Source: Tritrichomonas musculus (Eukaryota; Parabasalia; Tritrichomonadida; Tritrichomonadidae). From it: a stretch of DNA of 64,000 nt. The first letter of the stretch is position 1. Each line of letters starts with the position of its first letter. A model generated the notes under the pieces. It searched no databases. It was not told where the DNA came from and was given only the letters and a program-made list of their open reading frames with translations. Shown in pieces: positions 28,916-38,152 of the stretch. The position numbers were made by a program, and so were the translations under genes. The DNA is taken from contig JAPFFF010000018.1 of NCBI GenBank assembly GCA_039105265.1, positions 186,001 to 250,000 on the forward strand. Direction: 5' to 3'.

Positions 28916-29353
28916 CTACTGCCTTTCTGAATAAAGGTCATTTTGATTATCTTCAATGATCTCTCTTTCCCGATAAGTTGCTAAATCTTCATCCGTTGGT
29001 TTATAAAATGCTTTTGGAAAGCCCATATTAGGGGATACAATGCATATTTGTCCTGGTTTAAGTGGTTTGACCTCTTTAGAATTATCGTATATCACAATTT
29101 CTTGACTAGAAGGGGGAATTGTCTTGAGGGTGAGAGCTCCACCATTTTCTTCATCATGTTCTAAATCAAGTTCAATTATCGAAGATGCGCAGCGAGGTGA
29201 AAGTTCTGGTGGGAGAGAATAATTTATTGCAAATTGTGAATTTTTTGACTTGGTTTGAGATATTTTATCAAGACCATAGAATCTGTCGAGATCCTCTGCC
29301 GTTTCAGCAAGAAAAACATTTGTTGCTAGTTGCAAAGGCAAAATTGTAAACAT
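28916..29353 (-). CDS. small hypothetical protein
   Basis: The frame is open back to a TTG at 29371, but the first ATG is at 29353, giving 145 residues beginning MFTILPLQLATNVF. The first 15-20 residues are hydrophobic, but the protein continues acidic and hydrophilic, so this is a weak signal-peptide candidate at best. The middle contains SLPPELSPRCASSIIELDLE and a KPLKPGQICIVSPNMG segment. The C-terminus is Asp/Glu/Asn-rich. The amino-acid composition is balanced, which supports a real gene, but I recognise no family. Confidence 0.55.
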   Translation of the reverse strand: MFTILPLQLATNVFLAETAEDLDRFYGLDKISQTKSKNSQFAINYSLPPELSPRCASSIIELDLEHDEENGGALTLKTIPPSSQEIVIYDNSKEVKPLKPGQICIVSPNMGFPKAFYKPTDEDLATYREREIIEDNQNDLYSERQ

Positions 29354-29730
29354 CAGAGATTTTAAATTCAAACAAATAATTATTCAATTTTTCAAAAGAA
29401 AGAAAAAGTTTATTAATATTGAACTGATAAATGGTTGATTATACATATTATTCATTATATCAATCTTATACTTATCTTTTTAATTTCTGAAAGATATTCT
29501 TTAATTTTTAATGAGAAAAGAATTGACAAGTACTTGATCAATTTTCACTAATTTGATATCTCAATGGTATCTAAACCATATCAAATTTTATATTCTATTT
29601 GCAATAAATAAAGAAACGCTATTAACAATGATTAATGTATCAAATAAATTATTTAAAAAATAATAAAATAATAAAAATAAAATCTAATTAAAATTAAAAT
29701 TATTTAGTCAAGTAGACTTAAGTTGTAATT
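29354..29730. other. intergenic region
   Basis: About 377 bp of AT-rich sequence between two minus-strand genes. No ORF or structured element was seen. Confidence 0.4.
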
Positions 29731-31080
29731 TTAATCATTCCTGTGTTGGTATTCAAATGCTTCAATCTTGAGAACTCTTTTTTCAATTTCTTTCTTTTGA
29801 CCTTGTTGAATACTGGAAAGTTTTTTGTCCTTTGTTTCATTGAACATGTCATAGTTGTTCGACTTCATGATTTCGTAAATTTCTGCGAAAGAAGGGCGGT
29901 TTTCAGGATCAGCTGATATGCAACGAATGATCAGCTCTTTTATCCAGCCGACAACAGTGTCAGGAATTTTTGGAGGGACTCCATTTATTGCGTTTCTCAT
30001 GCTGTATTTTGGATAGCAACGAGTAACGATGAACAACAAAGTAATTCCGAATGAGTAAACGTCCACTTTACTTGTATATTTAGCGCCACTTTCTTCTTCT
30101 TCTTCGTTTTCGTTATCAAAAAGTTCAGGAGCCATGAAAAGAAGAGTTCCAACGCCTTTTGAATGAGAAGAGAAAATGTCTTCTTCTTTTGCAAGGCCGA
30201 AGTCACTGATGCGAACATGCAACTTCTTGCTCAGGAGAATGTTCGATGGCTTCAGATTACGGTGCATGATCTTGTGGTGGTGGATGTAGCGCATTCCGAG
30301 GACAATCTCAACTGCAATTCTGTTCTTTATCTTGTCTTCAATCTCTTTGTTCATAATCGCTTCTTCTAACGACATCGGCTGAACAGAGAGGAAAATGCAG
30401 GGCGGATTGGTGTCATTGCCGTAGTTGACGCCGATGATCGGAATGATGCATGGATGTGGAAGCTTGAACAAGATTTCGCCTTCAGTAAGAAACCTTTGCA
30501 TGCTTTTCGTGCTGGATTCCGTCAGCTCCTTTTTGGCATACTTTTCACTTTCTTTTTTCTCAACAAGTTTGACATTCGAAGTTGCATCCTCGCCAATTGT
30601 TGAAACTTCAGAAAAGTCTTCAATTTTGACAAAATTGATTTCCGATGTTTTCTTCTTAAGAGCTGAAAGATAGCTCTCAAGTAGAGTAATCTTGTCCAAA
30701 TTTTGAGGATTCTTTTCATCTTTACTGCCAATCTTTTCTTGATTGCCAATCTTTTCTTGATTGCGAATCTTTTCTTCTTGATTGCGAATTAATTCTTCTT
30801 GATTGCGAATTAATTCTTCTTGATTACGAATTATTTCTTCTTGATTGCGAATCTTTTCTTCTTGATCATGGTTTTTCTTTTCAATTTCACTGATTTTCTT
30901 TTCATTCTCAAGAGTCTTTTCTACAAGTTCATCATACTTTAGCTTTAATTCTAGGATTTCTGATTCATCTTTTGGCAGCTCAATTTTTTTGGCTTCAATT
31001 GGTCCCTTTAACAATAGCTCTATAATTTCAGTGTGATTTCTTTCTTTTGCATAATCAATTGCAGCTTTATAAATCCTTGC
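29731..31080 (-). CDS. C-terminal exon: last ankyrin helix, coiled coil and pseudokinase domain
   Basis: The open frame starts at ARIYKAAIDYAKERNHTEI (no ATG of its own; it follows an in-frame TAA), so it is the end of a longer gene beginning at 33446. The order is a half ankyrin unit, then a Lys/Glu coiled coil containing RNQEE(x)I heptads. A protein kinase domain of TKL/receptor-like type follows, then a short basic tail. In the kinase, the Lys of YAKKEL, the DFGLA motif, the MAPE (APE) motif and DVYSFGITLL are present. The glycine loop is poor (IGEDATSNV), and the catalytic loop reads MHRNLKPSN. The catalytic Asp of HRD is Asn (codon at 30256-30258), so this is probably a pseudokinase or a very weak enzyme. 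Ankyrin-kinase genes are a large family in trichomonads. The start of this exon is uncertain because no clear splice acceptor was found. Confidence 0.75.
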   Translation of the reverse strand, partial: ARIYKAAIDYAKERNHTEIIELLLKGPIEAKKIELPKDESEILELKLKYDELVEKTLENEKKISEIEKKNHDQEEKIRNQEEIIRNQEELIRNQEELIRNQEEKIRNQEKIGNQEKIGSKDEKNPQNLDKITLLESYLSALKKKTSEINFVKIEDFSEVSTIGEDATSNVKLVEKKESEKYAKKELTESSTKSMQRFLTEGEILFKLPHPCIIPIIGVNYGNDTNPPCIFLSVQPMSLEEAIMNKEIEDKIKNRIAVEIVLGMRYIHHHKIMHRNLKPSNILLSKKLHVRISDFGLAKEEDIFSSHSKGVGTLLFMAPELFDNENEEEEESGAKYTSKVDVYSFGITLLFIVTRCYPKYSMRNAINGVPPKIPDTVVGWIKELIIRCISADPENRPSFAEIYEIMKSNNYDMFNETKDKKLSSIQQGQKKEIEKRVLKIEAFEYQHRND

Positions 31081-33446
31081 TTACTGAATATCATTTATCA
31101 TGCAAATTTTAAACTTCATTTTAAAAGTAAATTTTTATTTTATTTATTTTTTTGATTTAAAATGGTTTTACAATTGATATCGATATCGGGCTGTGATAAT
31201 AAAAGTTCAACAATTTTAGTATGTCCATTAAGAGAAGCAAATATCAATGATGTCCTATGAAAATATAAAATTAAATTCCAAAAATATGAGAAATTGCAAT
31301 GTAATAAAATTATATGAATACAAATTTCATGAAAATGACTGATTTAAAACATCTTTCGCATTAACATCGATGCCTTTTTGCGATAATAATAATTCTGTAA
31401 TTTGTATGTTTCCATTTTGAGCAGCAATAATTAGTGGTGTTTCATAAATTGGTTGAGTCAAATATCATAAATGTTTCTATAATCAAACATAATAAAAGTT
31501 TCAAGTTTTGAATATAATGAAAAATCTTATTTATAATACATTGGCAATTGATATTAATGCCTGGCTGTGAAATGAAAAGCTTGGCAATTTCATACCTGTT
31601 ATTTTTCACTGCAACAATTAATGGATAATCATTGTAGCAGAAGAAAAAATGATATATAACGATAAAAAAGTAATGATTTGAATTCTATGAATGTTAAAGA
31701 TTTATAAAATTGGTTTGTAATTAATATTAAAATTTGGCTGAGAAATTAAATGTTTAACAATTTCATATTTGTCATCTTTAACTGCATAATACAAAGGATT
31801 ATCATTAAATTTTTGATTTAAATTCCATTAAATATATAAAAATGAAATATGATTGAAAGTTATGATTGAATTATATAAATGTTTGATATTTGGAATGTTT
31901 TCACAATTGGAATCAATACCTGGTTGTGATAATAAAATTTCAGCAATTTCAAAATGTCTATTTCTCATTGCACCAATCAATGGAGTATTATTTAATTCTT
32001 GACTTAAATTTCATAAATTTTCTGTAGATCAAATATCATGAAAAAAAATATGAATGCTATAAATTTATATTTTATAGAACATTTTTGCAATTGATATCAA
32101 TGCCTGGTTGTGATAATAATAGTTTAAAAATTTCATATTGGCCATTTTTTGCTGCACCATACAATGGTGTATCATTAAATTTAATGTGTTTTAAATATTA
32201 TAAATTGCTTAAATATCAAATTTTATATAGATTTATAATATAAATCTTATAAATTTTCTTGATTTAGAATGCTTTTGCAATTGACATCAATACCTGGTTG
32301 TGATAACACAAGTTCAACAAAATTTTTATAACCGTATGTTGAAGCAAAAATCAAAAGTTTTTCATTAAATGTCTAAAGATAAATTCTATTAATCAGCTAT
32401 ATTTCAAATATGATGAAAAATGTTATCTGAACTTTATCAATGATATAATAAGAAATATCTTCATAATTGATTTCAATGCCTGGTTGTGAAACTAAAAAAT
32501 CAAATATTTCAGTGTAACCACCAATTTCAGCATAAATTAAGGCTGTGTAATTAAATGTCTAAAGTAAAATTCCACTATAGTTTTTAAAATTGATTTCAAT
32601 ACCAGGATATTTTATTAAAAGTTTAATCGCTTCGATTTGGCCATTTTCAGCAGCGCAAATGAAAGGAGTTTCATAAAAAATGATCCAATTAAATTCTATG
32701 AATCATTCTAATTTATATAAATTGCATAAAAAAAAAGTATGATTTAAATATAAAAAAAAAATCTGGCTAAAAATGTTTGTACAGTTGATTTTTATATCTG
32801 GTTTTGACAATAATAATTCGATGATTTTGGTATATCCTTTACTTGCCGCATAAATTAAAGGTGTGTTGTTTAAAAATTAAAAAAAAATGTTACAAATTTT
32901 TTAAAATATCAAATATCATCAAAAAATAAATGTAATTTTACAAATGTTATTTGATTTAAAACGTCATAACAATTGATTTCGATGCCTGGCTGAGCCAATA
33001 AAAGTTCCACTATTTCTGAATAACCTTTTTCTGCAGCAAACGTCAATGCTGATTTATTAAATCAAAGGGGAAAAATACCAATAATCGTTTTAATTTGGAA
33101 TGTTGTTAAAAAGTGGCATTATACTTTATAAATGGTTTTATTTGTAAATGTTTTGGAAATTGATCAATATTTCTGGTTGTGCTAGTAAAAGTGCGACAAT
33201 TTCTGTATGGCCATACTGAGCAGCGCAAAGTAGTGGTGGCCAATTAAATCGGCAGGTATAATTCCAAAAATAATTTTAAATTATAACGTAATTAAAAAAA
33301 TGTATATTTTTGAATTACATTAAAATAATTTGATTATGAATATCTCTACAGTTAACATCAATATTTTCTGTTTCAAGAATTTGTCGAACATCATCGGTTT
33401 TTCCAGTTTTGGATGCATTGATAAGTTCTTGATTGATCAAATACAT
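31081..33446 (-). repeat. 5' part of the ankyrin-pseudokinase gene: about 13 ankyrin units split by homologous spacers
   Basis: Read on the minus strand, an ATG at 33446 (MYLINQELINASKTGKTDD) opens an N-terminal capping unit. About twelve ankyrin units follow, spaced roughly every 185 bp down to 31150. Each core is an intact ~33-codon unit of the form TPLI.AA.NGH.EIV.LLLSQPGIDINC. Between cores are spacers of about 80-90 bp that usually contain stops or a frame change. The spacers resemble each other (shared TGGAATTTAA...ATTTAAT near the 3' side), so core plus spacer was amplified as one unit. One spacer, near 32565, is shortened to about 30 bp. The cores are free of stops although the spacers are not, which suggests the spacers are removed as introns. 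Clear GT...AG boundaries or the trichomonad GTATGT/ACTAAC motifs are not visible, so a decayed gene remains possible. Confidence 0.65.
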
Positions 33447-33835
33447 ATAAAATAATAATTAAATGTGACGATAAATATATATACAAAAATTGAAAAGCTT
33501 GAACTTTTTTTTTTCTCAATTAATTGAAATTAAGAATTATATTTATTTCTGGATATCTCTCTTTTTGTTTTGAACTATTAGCAAATATTTTATAAGAAGA
33601 AGAAGAAACACATGAAAATACAATATTTGATGGCTTAATTAAAATTTCATTTCAATAAAATAATATATCATTAATAATTGTCGCAAATAACAAAATTTTT
33701 ATTAAAAATAACAACTAACAAATACATACAATATTCTCCCAGACTTTCATCTATTCAAAATCAAGCAATAGATAAAAATCTAATAAAAAAAAAAAACACT
33801 CAACATCAGACCAAATAAATTCACAAAAGCATAAA
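33447..33835. other. intergenic region upstream of the ankyrin gene
   Basis: AT-rich, about 390 bp between the ankyrin gene start and the 3' end of the IQ-motif gene. An A-run occurs near 33784. Nothing else was recognised. Confidence 0.4.
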
Positions 33836-36800
33836 CTATTCAAAGTCCATATTTTCCATTGATTTATCTTTCAAATTCTGTTTTTGTCCAGGAGACAAAT
33901 TTACACTTTTCTGCGCCTTCTTTTCCCAATCTCTATTTTTCACCTTTATTGTGAGAGCGGTCGAGTGGAAGTTATTTTCGTCGACCTGTTTTTTGAGGTA
34001 CTCGATTGCGAATAGGTCGAAATAGAGCTGGTCGTTTGGCTTTATGATGCCGTTGAAAATGGAAGAGATCAAAGTAGCGATGACTCTGTACACGAGAGTT
34101 ATGAGGGCCAAATGATTCACTTCTACAACGACGAGAGAGACGGTGTTGTGGTCGGTCAAATCTGGGAAAAACTCGATTTTGTTTTCGGTTTTAATCGCCT
34201 CGTCTCTCAATTTCTGGTGCAGGACGTCTGGCTCAACGTGGCGAGGCAGGACGAGTCTTTCCTGCACGTAAACAAAAACGCCGGGACCAAAGGACATCGT
34301 CTCAGGATCGAACTTTCGACCAGTCATTTGTTCGACCAAGAAAAGTGGCAAAAGATTCTCAAATTGAGCGAATTTGAGATCATCGGCGGTTAGACGCATT
34401 TTGACCTTTTCTTCGTTGATTGAGTTGTAGGTTGTTGTCGCCGAGTACCAGTACTCGATGATGTTGTATCCGACCATTCTTTTTTCACATAACATGTCAC
34501 TTATTTTTGATGCCTTTTTTTTCAATTTATTTCGATTCAAATTGAATGCCGGAAAAATTGAAGCGAAGGGCTCGTAGGCCGACCTGAAGAGATACTCCCA
34601 AGTGCCGATGATTTGCGGCTTCCCTACTGGAGGCACGTATACAGCTACGGCTGGCGCACAGGCAACCTGTCTTGGTGCTGCTTCAATATAACCGCCGCAC
34701 ATCCAAATTTCTCTCAAAAACTCGTCTTTCGGCGTGTTTCCGGTCGTTTCAACAATCAAGCTCAGGTCGTTTGAAACACTTTGTTCAAGGAGGAATCTGA
34801 AATGTTCATCTTCAAGATCTTTTTCAGTTAACACTTCAGTATTTGACCTTAACCGTTCAAGTAAGACGAAATCACTAGTGTTCACCCAGCCAATGTGGCC
34901 CGTTGACAAGCGAATCCGCCACTGATGGATGGAGAGATGAGAGACTGACAAATTGGTCAATACTTTGCATAACGTGTCTTTATCAAATATTTCATCGCTG
35001 CTCTCAAAAAGTTTCGCACCAGCTGATTTTAAATGACGCTTAATTGCATCGCGTGTGCTGAACATAACAGTCTTGGTCTTGTTGGGCATGATTGCTAGTC
35101 CTGCTAATTTTAAGGTGATGTCAACGATAGAGCTCTGAATTGTGGATGGCTGAATATGTACTATTGTGCCTCGGGAAATTTCGCGTATTTTCGTTAATGA
35201 GCGGTTATCACTGGCAAGAACATCTTCAATGGGAAGAGTTTTCGGTAATCGCTGCTGTGCAATGACAATTTGAACTCGATTAGAATCTTCACAATGAGTT
35301 TTGATATATTCAAGATGCGATGGTAGAAACTTCTTCCTTGAGAAAAAAATAAGTGAGCAGTTGGAATCTGATAGCATTGAAAGACGACCTAATTCTGATC
35401 CGTAATGTCCTTCAATGATATGGACAACTGAATATGGAACGTCATGCCTATAAAGCATTTCTGGACTGTTTTGACAGGCTTCAAAATTCATCATTTTTCG
35501 TTTAAAATCTGCTTTATATCGTTCAATAAACTTTTTGAATACAATTGCTTTTTTGAAAAAACGACCAATGATTCGACGAGCTGCTTGTGTCTTCCGAATT
35601 GCTCGAACAGATCGGCGAGCATAAAAACCACGCCATATTGATTGAATAACGGCTGCTGCTTTGTTTTCTGCATTTGGTCCAATAAAACCAAAACCAACTT
35701 TTGTCTGCTTTTTAGAGCGCTTGAAATTTCTGTCAACAAAACATCGAAGAAGTTTTTCATGTGAAATTGAATCTGGGTCAACTAATGTTAATTCAATGAT
35801 AACTGATCCAATGACTTTTTGTTTTGATAGACCGTATTCTTGACAAATAAGACGAAGGAGATCAAGGATGATTTCAACTTGTTCCCACCGATTTGAATTC
35901 TTTAGCTTAAATAGAGAAAAATCTGGATCAGAATTATCTGGTCGGCCATTTATCAACACAAATGGCCACTTTCCATTCAAGTCATCATCATACGCTGCTT
36001 CGTTTTTATCGTCTTTTTGATTTCCTTGAAGTCTATCAGACGTTGCAATCTTAGATGTATTGTAATGTGTTAACTTAATTGTGTCGGACTTAACTTCTTT
36101 ATCAAGAATATAGGATTGTTCATCGGATGAAATAACTGGTGGCTCTTTAACAACTGGATATGTGACCAATAATCCACCTAATTCAGTTGATAATGAATCT
36201 TGTGATAAAAGCCCACTTTCAACAAGTTGATTAAGCCCGTAATGAGTTATTGCACCTGATGGAATTGGTGGTGGTGGCTGATGAGGATCATGCTTGTCAA
36301 TAAATGGTAAGTCATGTTTTGCACTAGTTGGAAGTCTTCTTCGATGTGTAACAATTTTTGTTGAAGATGAACGTGCTCTATGTGGTAGAGCCCCTGATAA
36401 AATAGGAGTTATTTTATTTACATTTGGTGTTGGAGAACTAGGTAAAAATGAAAGATGTGGAGAATTACTTATATTATTTGTATTAACATTAATTGTTAAG
36501 CTGTTCCTTGTCTTGCCTAAAGATGTTGTTGTAACGCGTGGAACTACAATTGGACTAACTGGAGAAATTGGAGCGGATATGCTCATTGATGATTTATTTT
36601 CTATTTTTCTTTGAGAATAATTATTTGTTGAATCTGTACTAAAAGGCATCATACGAGATTTTGAAAGCTTATTTCTGACTAAAACATGTGCTTTGAGTCT
36701 TAAATCGCGATCTGCATCATTTATTAGTTGGTTTATTTGTAATTCAACATCATTTGGATTTGAATCAGGATTTTTTAACTCGTTTTGTGTCACCTGAATA

Positions 36801-36865
36801 TTTTCTTGAAGCTGTGTGAGTATTGTTGTTATATCGCGCTTATGTACATAATCTGAGTCTTGCAT
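33836..36865 (-). CDS. IQ-motif protein, IQCH-like
   Basis: 1009 residues. The N-terminal ~185 residues are Ser/Thr/Pro-rich and disordered after a short coiled coil. A proline stretch precedes ITHYGLNQLVESGLLSQ (about 205-222). A structured domain runs about 295-390. An IQ calmodulin-binding motif lies at about 402-440 (AAAVIQSIWRGFYARRSVR), followed by a second basic helix. The C-terminal half (about 445-950) is a conserved globular region with SLIFFSRKKF, a segment like STRDAIKRHLKSAGAKL and FGPGVFVYV. This order resembles IQ-domain protein H, found in ciliated organisms, whose C-terminal part looks ATP-grasp-like. The assignment is from memory of the layout and needs a profile search. If right, a flagellar or microtubule role is likely. 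The start is the first ATG. Confidence 0.6.
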   Translation of the reverse strand: MQDSDYVHKRDITTILTQLQENIQVTQNELKNPDSNPNDVELQINQLINDADRDLRLKAHVLVRNKLSKSRMMPFSTDSTNNYSQRKIENKSSMSISAPISPVSPIVVPRVTTTSLGKTRNSLTINVNTNNISNSPHLSFLPSSPTPNVNKITPILSGALPHRARSSSTKIVTHRRRLPTSAKHDLPFIDKHDPHQPPPPIPSGAITHYGLNQLVESGLLSQDSLSTELGGLLVTYPVVKEPPVISSDEQSYILDKEVKSDTIKLTHYNTSKIATSDRLQGNQKDDKNEAAYDDDLNGKWPFVLINGRPDNSDPDFSLFKLKNSNRWEQVEIILDLLRLICQEYGLSKQKVIGSVIIELTLVDPDSISHEKLLRCFVDRNFKRSKKQTKVGFGFIGPNAENKAAAVIQSIWRGFYARRSVRAIRKTQAARRIIGRFFKKAIVFKKFIERYKADFKRKMMNFEACQNSPEMLYRHDVPYSVVHIIEGHYGSELGRLSMLSDSNCSLIFFSRKKFLPSHLEYIKTHCEDSNRVQIVIAQQRLPKTLPIEDVLASDNRSLTKIREISRGTIVHIQPSTIQSSIVDITLKLAGLAIMPNKTKTVMFSTRDAIKRHLKSAGAKLFESSDEIFDKDTLCKVLTNLSVSHLSIHQWRIRLSTGHIGWVNTSDFVLLERLRSNTEVLTEKDLEDEHFRFLLEQSVSNDLSLIVETTGNTPKDEFLREIWMCGGYIEAAPRQVACAPAVAVYVPPVGKPQIIGTWEYLFRSAYEPFASIFPAFNLNRNKLKKKASKISDMLCEKRMVGYNIIEYWYSATTTYNSINEEKVKMRLTADDLKFAQFENLLPLFLVEQMTGRKFDPETMSFGPGVFVYVQERLVLPRHVEPDVLHQKLRDEAIKTENKIEFFPDLTDHNTVSLVVVEVNHLALITLVYRVIATLISSIFNGIIKPNDQLYFDLFAIEYLKKQVDENNFHSTALTIKVKNRDWEKKAQKSVNLSPGQKQNLKDKSMENMDFE

Positions 36866-37120
36866 TTCCTAAATCTCTTTAGGAAAACAAAATAGTTTTT
36901 GAAAAAAATACGTTATTTAAAAATTTTGTATTTTAAGTTAACGAAAACCAAATTCTCCTTTGAAATTTAGATTTTAAAAATCAATCTTGAAAGAGAAATG
37001 CCATACTCAGTTTAAACAGTGTTATGAAATAAAGATTATATTTTGTCTTTGATAGATGCCTTAGGAAAGTTTTCTGTGCCATCATAGGCAGATATAGCTA
37101 AGCCTTGGTATTTGTATTTA

Positions 37121-37531
37121 CAGGACAATCGTTTTTTTCTACGCCACTTTTTGAATGGTTTTTCTATCCATGAATAGCTTATTCAAGGAAAGTAAAAAAC
37201 CGCCATCTTAAGGTGAAATTTAACTTACTCTGTTAAGAAAATTAACCAAAAAAATCGTAAATTTAAATTTTTCTTTAAAATTATAACTATTTGCTTTTTT
37301 GATATAATTTTTTTTTATTTTTACATAATTTTTCAGGAATATACGCACCAGTGATCACCACAGGGCTGCGCGAAGCCGAATCAGGCTCCTTGAATTGCTG
37401 GATGAATCGGGAAGCCATTTGAACTAAATATTTATGCATTATTTAGAAAAAATTGAATAAAAAATGTATAAAAAAGTATTCAAAAAGTTTAAAAGTTTTC
37501 AAAAAGTGGCGTAGAAAAATACGATTCCCCG
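37121..37531. mobile_element. MITE-like element with TA target site, 0.41 kb
   Basis: The ends are inverted repeats of about 36 bp sharing TTTTTCTACGCCACTTTTTG. The left end starts CAGGACAATCG after TA (37119-37120), and the right end finishes CGATTCCCCG before TA (37532-37533). There is no ORF. The interior holds a GC-rich patch (about 37335-37420) that stands out from its surroundings. A separate hairpin, GTATTTACAATTGTA...TACAATTGTAAATAC, sits across and beyond the right end (37531-37582). Confidence 0.6.
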
Positions 37532-37726
37532 TATTTACAATTGTATACAATTGTCCGTTTAAAAATTACAATTGTAAATACGTTATTTTCTCGATATTAA
37601 TTTTTTATTTTTATCTTGATCTACAATTATTTTCTTATATTAAAAATGTTTTAAATAATTTAAAAATAAAAAGATAAAATAGTAAAATGTTTTTCAAATT
37701 AAATAATATTATTTTTGATTCTTCAT

Positions 37727-37852
37727 AAAATAAAAAAAAATTTATTCGCATTCAAAAAGTTTCATTAATACTACAAATCAAAAAATCGTTATTTTATGAA
37801 AAAAGACGTTTATAGTATTTGTGATGTAAAAAAAAATAAGGCCTAGATATAG
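37727..37852 (+). repeat. dispersed repeat, copy 1 (inverted partner at 62771-62902)
   Basis: About 126 bp, from a run of A's through TTTATTCGCATTCAAAAAGT to AAATAAGGCCTAGATAT, are nearly identical to the reverse complement of 62771-62902. One copy has an extra AAAAAGACGTT-type duplication. No ORF. The family is unknown. Confidence 0.75.
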
Positions 37853-38152
37853 CTCCATTTAAGATATTAATAATAACATAATTTGGTTTTTCAATCACTG
37901 TAAAACGCCTATATCTCAATATTTTTCGGTGTAGAATTCAAAAATCATTCTAAACCTTGGAAATGGACTTTGTACTTGACATTGATGGAGGGTTGTGGGA
38001 ACCTAGAGAGAATAGAGAGGGTGTATCTAGCATAGGTTTTCAGAGAGTATTTTTCTAGGTAGCGAGGCCTAAGCGAAAGGGTACCTGATCATGCCAAAAT
38101 ACTTTTTTTAAATAAATCTATATCGATCGAAGATCAGTTAACTGAAGAACTA

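Larger units (their letters stand above)
36866..38152. other. intergenic region, transposon-rich
   Basis: Apart from the MITE (37121-37531), the hairpin (37531-37582) and the dispersed repeat (37727-37852), the stretch 37853-38100 has an unusually mixed composition. An example is GTAGCGAGGCCTAAGCG near 38060. It may be the remnant of another element into which, or next to which, the Tc1-like copy inserted. No gene is seen. Confidence 0.4.
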
